Assembly (NCBI GenBank): GCA_913020495.1
Contig: CAJWBJ010000001.1
Span: forward strand, 36,910 to 100,909
DNA length: 64,000 nucleotides
Reading direction: 5' to 3'
Source: an uncultured Oleiphilus sp.
Lineage (GTDB): Bacteria; Pseudomonadota; Gammaproteobacteria; Pseudomonadales; Oleiphilaceae
Of the stretch, positions 1 to 8,853 are shown piece by piece. The notes under the pieces were generated by a model, which made no database searches, was not told the origin of the DNA, and saw only the letters and a list, made by a program, of their open reading frames with translations. The position numbers and the translations under genes were made by a program. The first letter of the stretch is position 1, and every line of letters starts with the position of its first letter.

Positions 1-17
1 ATTAGTTACCTCCCCGC

Positions 18-1082
18 TCACTTTGAGTTACCTAGATTGAATTCACTTTCAATGCTATTTCCGACAGTACTATCAATATACCTGTCCATGATTCGGTTAA
101 TTTTATTCGCATAGTTCGGATCGGTGGCATAACCAGAGTCCTGCAAAGCCATAGCAAACTCTTTAGGGTCATCAAGGTGCTCTAGTGCTGATTGATAACG
201 CTCATTACTCTTCAAGAATTTCGCATAGTCTTTAAAGCTATCTCCGTATGAATCATAGGAGCGAAAATTAGCCTGCTCTTTCATTGCCAAACCACCACGG
301 TATTCCGTCGTGGTAATTTCAGCTGACTCACCCTCCCAACCCTGCTGTGCTTTAATACCAAATAAATTAAAACTTGGCGAACCATCCTTTTTCAAAATTT
401 GATGCTTACCCCAGCCAGTCTCTAACGCAGATTGCGCCAACATGACTTGAGCATCAATGCCTGTTTCCTGCTCTACATTTTTGGCATAAGGGTAAAGGGA
501 TTGAATAAATTTGTCCGGGCTTGAGAAATCAATTTCATGCGCTAGCTCAATTGCTTTCTCATTACCTTCACCGGATATATTTCTTAAACTATTTTCAACT
601 TTCACAACGGTTTGCTGAATACTATCTGCGTTCAAACGAGGGGAAAATGAACGACGAGAGTAGTCATCTAAGCTGAACGATTGATTCAAGTTAAAAGACT
701 TTGGTTCACGGTCTGCATCGGCGCCTAAGACACCTTTAGATAGTTGACGCTTAATCACCTCAGCTAAGCCAATACCTTTATCATTAGATAAACTTACGGC
801 TAATTGACTGTCGAACATTTGCTGATAAGAGTCACTTTCTGAACTCTGTAATAAATTACCTTCTGAAAAACCTTTGTTCGCATCACGCATGCTTTTAATC
901 ATCATAGACACAAAGACTGATTCGAATTGCTTCGCTACCGCATCTAGTGCACCTTCTTTATCCGATTTAGCCTGATGTTTAATAGACTGGAGACCACTCA
1001 AGTTGTTGTAGTCAGATAATTTCGACGAATTATCGAATCCAGACCCTTGACCAAGTGATGAGAGGTTATTTGAGTTCATCAT
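18..1082 (-). CDS. flgJ: Flagellar rod-capping/peptidoglycan hydrolase FlgJ
   Basis: Bifunctional FlgJ, 354 aa. It acts in the periplasm: the N-terminal half (about residues 40-110, with 'AKQFESVFVSMM') caps the growing rod, and the C-terminal glucosaminidase domain (about 190-345, with 'ETGIDAQVMLAQSALETGWG') opens peptidoglycan for the rod. Both halves are present, as in enterobacterial and pseudomonad FlgJ, rather than the single-domain form. The ORF begins with two consecutive ATG codons; the second (about position 1079) is better spaced from an AGGAGG Shine-Dalgarno. It lies 6 bp after flgI and is the last gene of the rod/ring series in the window. The hook-associated gene flgK would be expected to the left of position 1, outside the window. 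Confidence 0.95.
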   Translation of the reverse strand: MMNSNNLSSLGQGSGFDNSSKLSDYNNLSGLQSIKHQAKSDKEGALDAVAKQFESVFVSMMIKSMRDANKGFSEGNLLQSSESDSYQQMFDSQLAVSLSNDKGIGLAEVIKRQLSKGVLGADADREPKSFNLNQSFSLDDYSRRSFSPRLNADSIQQTVVKVENSLRNISGEGNEKAIELAHEIDFSSPDKFIQSLYPYAKNVEQETGIDAQVMLAQSALETGWGKHQILKKDGSPSFNLFGIKAQQGWEGESAEITTTEYRGGLAMKEQANFRSYDSYGDSFKDYAKFLKSNERYQSALEHLDDPKEFAMALQDSGYATDPNYANKINRIMDRYIDSTVGNSIESEFNLGNSK

Positions 1083-1088
1083 TTCCTC

Positions 1089-2225
1089 CTATATCACGAT
1101 CAAGTCGGCTTTGAGTGCGCCAGCTTGTTTCAAGGCTTCAAGAATCGCCATAATATCGCCTGGCGCAGCCCCCACTTGATTTACTGCCTGAACTATCTGG
1201 CTAAGTGTCGCAGCAGGGCCAAACTGAAACATACGACCAGGCTCTTGATTCACACTAATATCAGAACGAGGTACAACAACGGTTTCACCATCCCCCAAAG
1301 GATTTGGCTGGCTCACTGTGGGAGTCTCGGTAATCGTGACTGACAAGCTACCGTGTGTTACAGCTGCTGGAAGCACTTTAACATTTCGCCCCACAACGAT
1401 CGTGCCTGTACGCGAGTTAATAACGACCCTTGCCGCTTCTTCTCCCGTTTCAACATTCAAGTTTTCTAACATAGAAAGAAAACTCACCCGCTGTGATGCA
1501 TCGCGTGGTGCTTTTACGGTAATAGATGAGGCATCCTGCGCAAAAGCCGTACTTGGACCCAGTAAGTCATTGATCCGGGAAGTAACATTCATGGCTGTTG
1601 TAAAGTCTGCGCGATGGAGATCAAACGTTAAAGTATCACCTCTGTGAAAAGGGGACGGTATTGATAATTCAACCGTTGCACCATTAGGAATACGGCCAAC
1701 ACTCGGCACATTAACTTTGATCGAAGAACCATCAGCACCTTCTGCACCAAAACCACCAACAATTAAGCTTCCCTGTGCCATTGCATAAACACGACCATCA
1801 GCCCCCTTAAGTGGCGTCATGATTAGACTCCCGCCCCTCAAGCTTTTTGAATCACCTAACGAAGAAGCTGTTATGTCAATTTTCTGCCCTGGTTTTGCAA
1901 AGGGAGGCAGCTCTGCATGAATAGAAACCGCCGCTACGTTTTTCGCCTTTGGGTCAACACCATTAGGAATAGTAATACCGAATTTTGTCATTAAGTTTCT
2001 GAATGTTTGACTAGTAAAGGGTGTGTTATCACCTGTACCATCCAGACCAACAACCAAACCATAACCAACTAGTTGGTTAGAACGCACACCCTGGACATTC
2101 GCAATGTCTTTCAATCGGTCAGCACTGAGATCAAAACTTATTAGGAAAAATGCTAAGACCATCAAGCCAGACTGTTTTGAAAACAATGATATAGGCAGTT
2201 TGTTTTGTCTCACATGAACCACCAC
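1089..2225 (-). CDS. flgI: Flagellar P-ring protein FlgI
   Basis: FlgI, 378 aa, forms the peptidoglycan-associated P-ring around the rod. After a signal peptide (hydrophobic stretch about residues 20-35, cleavage likely before '[11 protein letters not shown]'), the family signature '[17 protein letters not shown]' is clear, as is the C-terminal '[12 protein letters not shown]'. The start is GTG at 2225, overlapping the 3' end of flgH by about 16 bp. The first ATG (residue 22) would leave a signal peptide without positive charges, so the upstream GTG is preferred. The overlap implies translational coupling with flgH. Confidence 0.95.
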   Translation of the reverse strand: MVVHVRQNKLPISLFSKQSGLMVLAFFLISFDLSADRLKDIANVQGVRSNQLVGYGLVVGLDGTGDNTPFTSQTFRNLMTKFGITIPNGVDPKAKNVAAVSIHAELPPFAKPGQKIDITASSLGDSKSLRGGSLIMTPLKGADGRVYAMAQGSLIVGGFGAEGADGSSIKVNVPSVGRIPNGATVELSIPSPFHRGDTLTFDLHRADFTTAMNVTSRINDLLGPSTAFAQDASSITVKAPRDASQRVSFLSMLENLNVETGEEAARVVINSRTGTIVVGRNVKVLPAAVTHGSLSVTITETPTVSQPNPLGDGETVVVPRSDISVNQEPGRMFQFGPAATLSQIVQAVNQVGAAPGDIMAILEALKQAGALKADLIVI

Positions 2226-2914
2226 TCACTGTTAAAGAAGCGCGACAACCAGCCTTGTCGATTCACTTCATCAAATTCACCGGTTCCACCATAAGCAATA
2301 CGGGCATCTGCAATTTTTGAAGAAGGAATCGTATTATCTGTGCCAATATCTTGTGGACGAACCAGTCCGGTTACCCGCACATATTCATCACCTTGATTTA
2401 AACGCAACCATTTCTCACCCTGAATTCGCAAGACACCGTTCGGCAGGACTTCTGATACGGTGACAGAGATACTGCCACGCAAACTATTACTCTGATCACT
2501 GGATGCTTTACCATCAAATGCACGTTCGAAGCTGGGGTCAGTCAATAAACTAAGACCTTTTTTACTAATCAGGTTGCCTAAAATAGTGGCTTCATTAAAA
2601 GCAATTTCGTCATCTTTATCGTAACTTGTGTCTGCTTTTTTGGAGGAGCTGGTATTCTCCTCAAGCGTCACCGTCAAAATATCACCAACATTTATCGCGA
2701 CCTGATCACCATAAAAACTGAAGTTTCTTGATGTTTGATAGATAGAACCCGTCACCATACCGCCCATTTTAAGAGACTCTGCAGGTATAGGCGCAAAATT
2801 TGGATCATTAGGTATTGGTCGGTCTCGCGTAATCGTGCTACACGCCTGTAGGACTAACATCATGGCAAGTGCAGAGCCAAAAAATATAATTTTTTTGCAT
2901 AATCTATTTGTCAT
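2210..2914 (-). CDS. flgH: Flagellar L-ring lipoprotein FlgH
   Basis: FlgH, about 234 aa, the outer-membrane L-ring subunit. The ORF track begins at 3016, inside the end of flgG, but an internal ATG at 2914 has a very strong AGGAGGACTT ribosome binding site and starts a proper lipoprotein signal peptide ending in the lipobox 'LQAC'. The longer N-terminus is therefore not used. The conserved '[19 protein letters not shown]' and '[16 protein letters not shown]' segments identify the family. The L-ring implies a Gram-negative outer membrane. Confidence 0.95.
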   Translation of the reverse strand: MTNRLCKKIIFFGSALAMMLVLQACSTITRDRPIPNDPNFAPIPAESLKMGGMVTGSIYQTSRNFSFYGDQVAINVGDILTVTLEENTSSSKKADTSYDKDDEIAFNEATILGNLISKKGLSLLTDPSFERAFDGKASSDQSNSLRGSISVTVSEVLPNGVLRIQGEKWLRLNQGDEYVRVTGLVRPQDIGTDNTIPSSKIADARIAYGGTGEFDEVNRQGWLSRFFNSEWWFM

Positions 2915-2966
2915 AAGTCCTCCTGTTATTGCTAATAATTTGCTCTTAATATGTATACGTAGAGTC

Positions 2967-3752
2967 TTATAAATTCTGCGTAATGTACTGCAGCATTTGA
3001 TCTGCTGTAGAAACAACTTTTGAATTCATTTCATAAGCACGCTGCGTGGTAATCATGCTGACAAGCTCTTCAACCACTTCAACATTCGATAACTCAAGCA
3101 TGCCTTGCTTAATTTCACCAAACCCACTCAAGCCTGGGGTACCTGATTGCGGGTTACCACTGGCTTCAGTTTCTCTGAATAAATTATTACCAATCGCTTT
3201 TAAGCCTTGGGGGTTGATAAAATCTACGGTATTTATTTGGCCCACCTGCTGAGCGGTTGTTTCTCCGTTAATCGTGGCGCTCACAATGCCGTCTTCACCA
3301 ATAGTAATATTTGCAGTATTGTCCGGGACAGTAATTGAAGGTTCTAGGCGATTCCCCGTATTGGTCACTATTTCGCCATCAGAGTTAACTTGAAATTGCC
3401 CGTCACGCGTATATGAGGTACTGCCATCGGGTAAGAGAATCTGGAAAAATCCGCGCCCACTAACCGCAAGATCCAATGCCTGCTCAGTCACTTCCATCGA
3501 ACCCTGAGTGAATTGTTTTGTCGTGCCTTCAACGCGCACCCCTGTGCCAAGCTGTAGACCTGATGGGAGTTGAGAGTCTTGAGAGTTTAAACCGCCAGGC
3601 TCCCGCTTTACTTGATACATCAAATCCTGAAAAACGGCACTGTCTTTCTTAAAGCCAACGGTACTGACATTGGCCAAATTATTTGAAATAGTTGTTAACG
3701 CTGTATCCTGTGCGCTAAGCCCTGTTTTACTGATGTATAAAGCTGGATGCAT
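2967..3752 (-). CDS. flgG: Flagellar distal rod protein FlgG
   Basis: FlgG, 261 aa, typical length, builds the distal rod crossing the periplasm. The N-terminal signature '[29 protein letters not shown]' and C-terminal '[28 protein letters not shown]' form the two helices that pack in the rod core. A GGAG ribosome binding site lies 7 nt before the ATG. A hairpin with terminator character separates it from flgF upstream (3832-3861), so flgG-flgJ transcripts may be partly uncoupled from flgB-flgF. Confidence 0.96.
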   Translation of the reverse strand: MHPALYISKTGLSAQDTALTTISNNLANVSTVGFKKDSAVFQDLMYQVKREPGGLNSQDSQLPSGLQLGTGVRVEGTTKQFTQGSMEVTEQALDLAVSGRGFFQILLPDGSTSYTRDGQFQVNSDGEIVTNTGNRLEPSITVPDNTANITIGEDGIVSATINGETTAQQVGQINTVDFINPQGLKAIGNNLFRETEASGNPQSGTPGLSGFGEIKQGMLELSNVEVVEELVSMITTQRAYEMNSKVVSTADQMLQYITQNL

Positions 3753-3831
3753 TGGTTTTCTCCAAACTGAAATTCGAACAACGATTCAATTCGACCCGAT
3801 ACTATCCTGATAATTCAGAGAAGTGATGCCA

Positions 3832-3861
3832 AAAAAAGCAGCAATGAAATGCCGCTTTTTT
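3832..3861 (-). terminator. Terminator-like hairpin between flgF and flgG
   Basis: On the minus strand the sequence forms a 12-bp stem with one G-U pair (AAAAAAGCGGCA / TGCTGCTTTTTT) around a 6-nt loop, with a T run in the 3' arm. Because A and T runs sit on both arms it could act in either direction. It lies inside the flagellar operon, just after the flgF stop codon, and may attenuate read-through into flgG. Confidence 0.6.
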
Positions 3862-3879
3862 GACAGATTTCAGATCTTA

Positions 3880-4617
3880 TTAAGAGAACTGCAACAAACG
3901 TGCCGCTGATTCACTATTTTGATCAGCTTGGCCCATTAATTTAACCTGAAGCTCGTATTGACGAGATAAAGAAAGGATATCGGTAAGGGAGGATACTGCA
4001 TTAACATTAGAGCCTTCTAAAAAACCTTGCTCCACACGTACGTTTGCATCAAAGTCTGGTTCAGCAATACCATCTTTTAAATGGATCAAGCCATCTTCAC
4101 GTTTTTCAATTTCATTAGAATCAGGGTTAACCAAGCGAATACGATCTATTTGCGCCAAACCCTCACCACCAAGCGGTATAACAGATATAGTCCCATCAGC
4201 ACCCACCTCAACAGTGGCCGCTGGCGGTATTACTAGCGGCCCGCCATTCCCAAGCACAGGTAAACCAGCGCCGGTTCTTAACTGACCATTCACATCAATG
4301 CTTAAATTTCCTGCACGAGTATAAGCCTCTGAACCATCTGCAGTCTGCACCGCAATCCATCCTTCACCTTTTAAAGCTACATCTAATGAATTACCGGTTT
4401 GAATTAACGGCCCTTGCTGAAAGTTGGTACCTGGGCGCTCGCTTAATGCATAAGCTCGCGTCGGTAAACCGTCACCATAGACAGGCATACTACGCGCTTG
4501 AGCAAAATCTTCTTTAAAACCCGTGGTATTTATATTTGCAAGATTATTCGCATGCGCTGCCTGCGACAACATATTCTGCTTAGCGCCACTCATGGCGATA
4601 TAAAGTGCCTTATCCAT
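3880..4617 (-). CDS. flgF: Flagellar proximal rod protein FlgF
   Basis: FlgF, 245 aa, a proximal rod protein of the FlgG/FlgF family. 'ALYIAMSGAKQNMLSQAAHANNLANINTTGFKEDF' at the N-terminus and 'LTDILSLSRQYELQVKLMGQADQNSESAARLLQ' at the C-terminus are diagnostic. It sits between flgE and flgG as in enterobacteria and pseudomonads. It is flanked by two structured intergenic spacers (3753-3879 and 4618-4738), unlike the tightly packed flgB-flgC and flgG-flgJ junctions. Confidence 0.95.
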   Translation of the reverse strand: MDKALYIAMSGAKQNMLSQAAHANNLANINTTGFKEDFAQARSMPVYGDGLPTRAYALSERPGTNFQQGPLIQTGNSLDVALKGEGWIAVQTADGSEAYTRAGNLSIDVNGQLRTGAGLPVLGNGGPLVIPPAATVEVGADGTISVIPLGGEGLAQIDRIRLVNPDSNEIEKREDGLIHLKDGIAEPDFDANVRVEQGFLEGSNVNAVSSLTDILSLSRQYELQVKLMGQADQNSESAARLLQFS

Positions 4618-4635
4618 ACTACAACCTTTTATGTA

Positions 4636-4677
4636 GGTCGGGTTTTACCCAAAGCACAAACCTTTAGTAACCCGACA
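4636..4677. repeat. Inverted repeat between flgE and flgF
   Basis: Arms GTCGGGTT and AACCCGAC (8/8) with imperfect pairing continuing inward (TTAC...AAAG / CTTT...GTAA), giving a long hairpin. The outer arms resemble the short palindrome at 8698-8717 (GGTCAGGCTTCAACCCGACA), suggesting a dispersed intergenic palindrome family. It could also be a weak processing or attenuation site. Confidence 0.5.
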
Positions 4678-4738
4678 TTATTTCAGATAACAAACTACAA
4701 GCAGAAAACACGCCAAAACTACAAAACTAAACTTAAGA

Positions 4739-6688
4739 CTAGATATTTAATATCGTTTGCTGGATCGTATCAGCTGTTTCTATCGTTTTTGAGTTAGCCT
4801 GATAGTTTCGCTGTGCAACAATCAAGTTAACCAATTCATTAGATAAATCGACATTCGATTGCTCCACCGCGGAAGAGGTCAACACCCCCAAGGAAGCAGT
4901 TCCCGGAGCACCTACAATCGGGTCACCCGAGGCAAAGGTTTGCACCCAGGTACTAGAACCATCAGGCGATAAACCTTCCACGTCATTAAAGTTCGCCAAA
5001 GCCACCTGCCCTAGAACCAATGACTCACCATTAGAAAAACGCGATAAAATTACACCCGACGGATCTACATCCAAGCCAACCAATCGACCAGTTGTAAAAC
5101 CATTTTGACTTAAATCATTCACTGCAAAAGGACTACCATACTGAGTCAAAGAAGTGACATCTATCTCGAAGTTTGAATTTGGATTGGCAGGGTCTATTGG
5201 CAACACACCACCATCAACAACATTCTGTGGCCGATATGCGCCATTAGGATTTCCGGCATCATCTATCGGATCCCAGTTTGAGATCAAAACTTTATCCGTC
5301 AAAGCTGTGTTAGTCGTACCATCCGGGTTAAAAACCAAATTATATGTCGCTCTGGATGGCGCCGTTCCAATCAGAGGATCCCCCACATCCTGATTATCAA
5401 TCAACACATGCATTTGCCAGGTATTTGGTTGTGAAGCTGAAGTTTGCTGCTTTACAAAATACTTAGTCAGAACATGCGAATTACCCAAACTATCATAAAT
5501 AGTTGTTGAAGTTGCATGGTTATACGTTCCTGGATCAGAAGGCAAAAACTGGTTATTAATAAAAGGCGCGCCCGTAAAACCGGCAATAATTGGCGTTGTA
5601 GCGCTCGCATTAGCCAATGAAACACCGTCATCCATAACAATATTAATAGCACCACCTACAGCAGCCTGCGTTTGACCTGCATTAAGTGTCAAAGAAACTG
5701 GAACAACATCAGAACCTTCAACATCAAAGGCATCCGCTGCACCACCGGCAAAACCAAATACCAGATCAGCACCTTGGTCCTGAATAATTCGTAAATCACC
5801 CGTAGCTGGGACTATAACCGCCGTCACCCCAACTAATGATGAGGCATTAATCTTCGTACCCAAATCTGCTAACTGCTGAGTCACAGTCGTACCTGAAGGC
5901 TGGAAATTAATACCATTCAAGGTAATATTCATGGTTCCAGATGCATTCGAAAAACTACCAGCCAAAATTGATGCTGTGGTACTCGCAGAGGCATCAATTC
6001 CATCCAACACACTAAACTGTGAAGCAATGGCCCCTGCACTTGAACCAGCTGCCGTCACCACCTGCGAAGTACTACCGTCCGCAAAGGTCACATCAACTGT
6101 CTGTGTAAGATAGCCATTTCCCGTACCCGCTTGAACCACACCAATACTTACACCATCCGAGTCCACGGTTGAGCCACTCTGAGTCAATGTCTCTTCAGAG
6201 GAATCTAAATTCAACACTGCCTCAACATTGGTTGTTCGAGCAGGCGGTAAATCACTCGCCTCAACTACCAAATCCCCCAAAACACCTGACACAGTTCCGG
6301 TAGAATCAGCCTGAAAACCCTGAACCCTCATCCCGGTATTGTTAACCATGAAGCCATCTTTATCGACACCAAACTGACCTGCTCTTGAGTATTTCGCCTC
6401 TCCTTGATCACTCAAGACAAACATACCGTTCCCTGTGATGGCCAAATCTAAACTATTATCCGTAAAGCTCACATTTCCCTGACTAAAAAGTTGCCGTATA
6501 TTTTGAACAGAGACCCCGTCACCTGTACTGGTAGCACCGCCACCAAAAAAACTATTGGCATACACATCACCAAACTCTGCACGAGAGAGTTTAAACCCTA
6601 CCGTGCTCGCATTAGCGATATTGTTACCGGTGACTTCCAACTCTGTAGCGGATGCTCTCAACCCACTTAGTGCGACGTTAAATGTCAT
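4739..6688 (-). CDS. flgE: Flagellar hook protein FlgE (large form)
   Basis: FlgE, 649 aa, polymerises into the hook. The N-terminus 'ALSGLRASATELEVTGNNIANASTVGFK' and C-terminus 'LVNLIVAQRNYQANSKTIETADTIQQTI' are the conserved core helices. The protein is far longer than the enterobacterial hook protein (about 400 aa); the extra residues lie in the central surface-exposed part (about 180-390), rich in Ala, Ser, Thr, Gly and Val. Large central insertions are known in several marine and soil bacteria, so this is a variant rather than an error. Confidence 0.95.
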   Translation of the reverse strand: MTFNVALSGLRASATELEVTGNNIANASTVGFKLSRAEFGDVYANSFFGGGATSTGDGVSVQNIRQLFSQGNVSFTDNSLDLAITGNGMFVLSDQGEAKYSRAGQFGVDKDGFMVNNTGMRVQGFQADSTGTVSGVLGDLVVEASDLPPARTTNVEAVLNLDSSEETLTQSGSTVDSDGVSIGVVQAGTGNGYLTQTVDVTFADGSTSQVVTAAGSSAGAIASQFSVLDGIDASASTTASILAGSFSNASGTMNITLNGINFQPSGTTVTQQLADLGTKINASSLVGVTAVIVPATGDLRIIQDQGADLVFGFAGGAADAFDVEGSDVVPVSLTLNAGQTQAAVGGAINIVMDDGVSLANASATTPIIAGFTGAPFINNQFLPSDPGTYNHATSTTIYDSLGNSHVLTKYFVKQQTSASQPNTWQMHVLIDNQDVGDPLIGTAPSRATYNLVFNPDGTTNTALTDKVLISNWDPIDDAGNPNGAYRPQNVVDGGVLPIDPANPNSNFEIDVTSLTQYGSPFAVNDLSQNGFTTGRLVGLDVDPSGVILSRFSNGESLVLGQVALANFNDVEGLSPDGSSTWVQTFASGDPIVGAPGTASLGVLTSSAVEQSNVDLSNELVNLIVAQRNYQANSKTIETADTIQQTILNI

Positions 6689-6776
6689 GCGACACCTCTA
6701 CTGAATAATTATTTAATTTCACTGAATTATTGCTTATTTATTTCTCTGACTACTTATTCATTTCACTAAATAGCAG

Positions 6777-7457
6777 CTAGTTAATCTCACGTACATTCTC
6801 CAAGGGAATAGACCCCATGCCGGACAAATTAAGCGTAATACCGCCACTCTGCCCAATTGAAACACTATTTACGTTAGCCGAAAGCAAAGTATTTATTTGC
6901 TTAATATCGCCACCCTGATTTGCCTCAACCTTAAATGTATACTGGTCATAAGGCATATATTCACCTTCACTATTCGTACCATCCCAAACAAACGGCACAG
7001 AACCGGCAACCTGTTGCCCCATATTGAAAGTATTTACCAATTCACCCGAGCCGTTATAGATACTCACCTTTAATGCCCCGGTACTTTCTGGAAGCTCAAC
7101 AACTCCACTAATTGCGCCATCTGCCCCAAGAGGCGACTCGGTACCCGGCACCAACACTGTCCTACCAACCATAGCCGAGGCCTGTAGAGCTTGCGTCGAC
7201 TGATATTGCGTTGCAAAACTTTCAACCGTTCCAGACAACTTCTGCATCTCTTCTAACGAAGAAAACTCGGCTAACTGGGAGATAAACTCACCATTATCCT
7301 GCGGCTCTAACGGGTTTTGGTTTTCCATTTGCGCAATCATTAACTCCATGAATTGGTTTTTACCTAACTCGTTATCACCAGATGTTTTTGTCTTTGGCTC
7401 ATAACGATAATCACCTAAAACATCACTTGCGGAATTGGTTGTACTAATATCTGTCAT
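6777..7457 (-). CDS. flgD: Flagellar hook-capping/assembly protein FlgD
   Basis: FlgD, 226 aa, the scaffold for hook polymerisation. Family signature 'LGKNQFMELMIAQMENQNPLEPQDNGEFISQLAEFSSLEEM' is near the N-terminus; the FlgD Ig-like / Tudor region follows (about 90-215, with 'VPFVWDGTNSEGEYMPYDQYTF'). It lies 14 bp downstream of flgC and 88 bp upstream of flgE. Confidence 0.95.
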   Translation of the reverse strand: MTDISTTNSASDVLGDYRYEPKTKTSGDNELGKNQFMELMIAQMENQNPLEPQDNGEFISQLAEFSSLEEMQKLSGTVESFATQYQSTQALQASAMVGRTVLVPGTESPLGADGAISGVVELPESTGALKVSIYNGSGELVNTFNMGQQVAGSVPFVWDGTNSEGEYMPYDQYTFKVEANQGGDIKQINTLLSANVNSVSIGQSGGITLNLSGMGSIPLENVREIN

Positions 7458-7471
7458 AATTTACTCCGCTC

Positions 7472-7912
7472 TTATTGGCCCAAGGTTAATAATCGCTGCA
7501 TCATGGTTTTAGCTGAATCCATGATACTGACATTCGTTTGAAAGCTTCTGGAGGCTGACAACATATCTGCCATCTCCTCAACCACATTTACATTCGGATA
7601 CATCACATAACCCTGCTCGTTTGCCATCGGGTGATCAGGCTGGAAGCGCATATCTAAAGGTGCATCACTCTCCACAATCCCTTGCACCTGCACCCCTTGA
7701 GAAGCAGACAACTCGCCCGCTTGGCCACCCAAAGCCTGTGACATGACATCTTGCTGTATAGCTGAAAAAATAGGCTTTCGTGCTCGATAAACATCGCCCT
7801 CGCTACTGCTTGCACTATCCGCATTAGCAATATTACTAGCCGTGGTGTTCAGTCGAAGCGACTGTGCTGCCATGCCTGTACCGGCAATATCAAATATATT
7901 CGTTAATGACAT
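7472..7912 (-). CDS. flgC: Flagellar proximal rod protein FlgC
   Basis: FlgC, 146 aa, proximal rod subunit of usual length. 'IFDIAGTGMAAQSLRLNTTASNIANADS' at the N-terminus and 'VNVVEEMADMLSASRSFQTNVSIMDSAKTMMQRLL' at the C-terminus are typical. Only 2 bp separate it from flgB, so the two rod subunits are co-translated. Confidence 0.96.
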   Translation of the reverse strand: MSLTNIFDIAGTGMAAQSLRLNTTASNIANADSASSSEGDVYRARKPIFSAIQQDVMSQALGGQAGELSASQGVQVQGIVESDAPLDMRFQPDHPMANEQGYVMYPNVNVVEEMADMLSASRSFQTNVSIMDSAKTMMQRLLTLGQ

Positions 7913-7914
7913 TG

Positions 7915-8334
7915 TTACTCACCTCTAATGGCATTATTTAAAGACTTGAACTTTCCATTCAAAAACTGAAAACTAGCCTGATACTGCATTGTGTTTTTGG
8001 TAAATTCAGCAACCTCTTCCTGTGTATCGACGGTATTACCATCAACAGAAGGCTGACTAGGCACGCGATACAACAACTCATCCGGTCCACTTCCACTCAC
8101 GCCACTATTTCCGCCATGAGGCAAATGTTTACCGTTTGTGGTCGCCATTGCTAATTGCTCTCCTTGCTGGCCTGCCTGCACGCCACCAAGAACAGCTTTG
8201 AAATCTATATCGCGCGCTTTAAAACCCGGAGTGTCTGCATTTGCTAAATTATTTGCCAACACTTCCGCTCTCTGAACCCTTACTTCAAGGGCTTTCTGAT
8301 GTATACCAAGCGCGCTTTCAAATGAAATTGCCAT
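7915..8334 (-). CDS. flgB: Flagellar proximal rod protein FlgB
   Basis: FlgB, 139 aa, first gene of the flagellar operon. It has the signature 'VLANNLANADTPGFKARDIDFK' and the C-terminal 'EFTKNTMQYQASFQFLNGKFKSLNNAI'. A perfect sigma-54 promoter lies about 140 bp upstream on the same strand (8471-8485), which places the operon in the RpoN-dependent class of the flagellar cascade. The untranslated leader of about 125 nt is overlapped by a predicted antisense RNA. Confidence 0.96.
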   Translation of the reverse strand: MAISFESALGIHQKALEVRVQRAEVLANNLANADTPGFKARDIDFKAVLGGVQAGQQGEQLAMATTNGKHLPHGGNSGVSGSGPDELLYRVPSQPSVDGNTVDTQEEVAEFTKNTMQYQASFQFLNGKFKSLNNAIRGE

Positions 8335-8360
8335 TTTATCTCCTGTTTATTTCGATATAC

Positions 8361-8375
8361 TGGCACTAAGTTTGC
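8361..8375 (+). promoter_or_regulatory. Sigma-54 promoter pointing away from flgB
   Basis: TGGCACTAAGTTTGC: exact -24 (TGGCAC) and -12 (TTGC) elements with canonical 12-bp spacing between the GG and GC doublets. Predicted +1 is near 8387. It faces right, into a short segment ending in an intrinsic terminator, so the only product would be a small RNA. Confidence 0.75.
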
Positions 8376-8386
8376 GTTTTAAAATC

Positions 8387-8455
8387 GATCAAACTGCTTT
8401 AGCGTCAAACAACATTCGAAACAAATATAGCCAGCCAATTCAGCTATATTTTTTA
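8387..8455 (+). ncRNA. Candidate ~70-nt sigma-54-dependent RNA antisense to the flgB leader
   Basis: Predicted from position: sigma-54 promoter at 8361-8375, start near 8387, and a terminator hairpin with T run ending at about 8455. The transcript would be wholly complementary to the first ~70 nt of the flgB operon mRNA, whose start is predicted at about 8459. No ORF is present inside it. The promoter and terminator are seen in the sequence; that an RNA exists and regulates anything is inference. Confidence 0.55.
8424..8455 (+). terminator. Intrinsic terminator of the candidate antisense RNA
   Basis: Perfect 8-bp stem AATATAGC / GCTATATT with an 11-nt loop, followed by TTTTATTT. The T-rich tail is on the plus strand. 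The same sequence in reverse complement would be a 5' hairpin at the very start of the flgB leader, preceded by an A-rich stretch. Confidence 0.65.
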
Positions 8456-8470
8456 TTTAAATATCTATTA

Positions 8471-8485
8471 GCAATTGCAGTGCCA
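8471..8485 (-). promoter_or_regulatory. Sigma-54 promoter of the flgBCDEF... operon
   Basis: Minus strand reads TGGCACTGCAATTGC, an exact match to the RpoN consensus with correct spacing. The predicted start at about 8459 gives a ~125-nt leader to the flgB ATG at 8334. In the polar-flagellum hierarchies of Pseudomonas and Vibrio, flgB is likewise RpoN-dependent. Confidence 0.85.
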
Positions 8486-8697
8486 AAAGTAATTTATATT
8501 TAATATCAACAACTTAAAAAAAATAGAATAAATTGATAACGGCAATGTATTTCCTAGCGGAAGACTGATAAATAATTTGTCTTATTGCTGGCAGGTATAG
8601 TCACCTCAGAGTGAAGCAACTATTTGATATTTTAAAGAAGGTGTATTTCAGTTATAGGGATGAGTTTGTTAGGTTTATATTAGATCAGGTCTATAGT

Positions 8698-8717
8698 GGT
8701 CAGGCTTCAACCCGACA
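8698..8717. repeat. Short palindrome related to the flgE-flgF repeat
   Basis: GGTCAGGCTTCAACCCGACA: arms GTCAGG and CCCGAC pair with one mismatch around a CTTCAA-type loop. The right arm AACCCGACA is identical to the arm at 4669-4677. It is probably a relic of a dispersed intergenic palindrome. Confidence 0.4.
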
Positions 8718-8853
8718 AAATTTACGGATTCACTCTTAAACTTAGATTCAGTAATACTGATTACACATAAATTATGTACTATTTAATCAGTATCGCGTCG
8801 AAATAGATTAAAGCCTACAGAAAGTAACCATCTGAATTACTTAGTATCTATAT

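Larger units (their letters stand above)
8335..8853. other. 519-bp regulatory region upstream of flgB
   Basis: No convincing coding sequence. It contains two perfect sigma-54 promoters in convergent orientation (8361-8375 plus, 8471-8485 minus), a plus-strand intrinsic terminator (8424-8455), and a short palindrome (8698-8717). The part from about 8486 to 8700 would hold the upstream sites for the sigma-54 activator (FleQ/FlrC-type), but I cannot point to specific binding motifs. Confidence 0.7.

Noticed and set aside
8641-8739. 33-codon GTG ORF in the flgB upstream region (YRDEFVRFILDQVYSGQ...)
   Set aside because: Slightly transposase-like in look, but too short, with the ribosome binding site directly against the start and no neighbouring IS ends.
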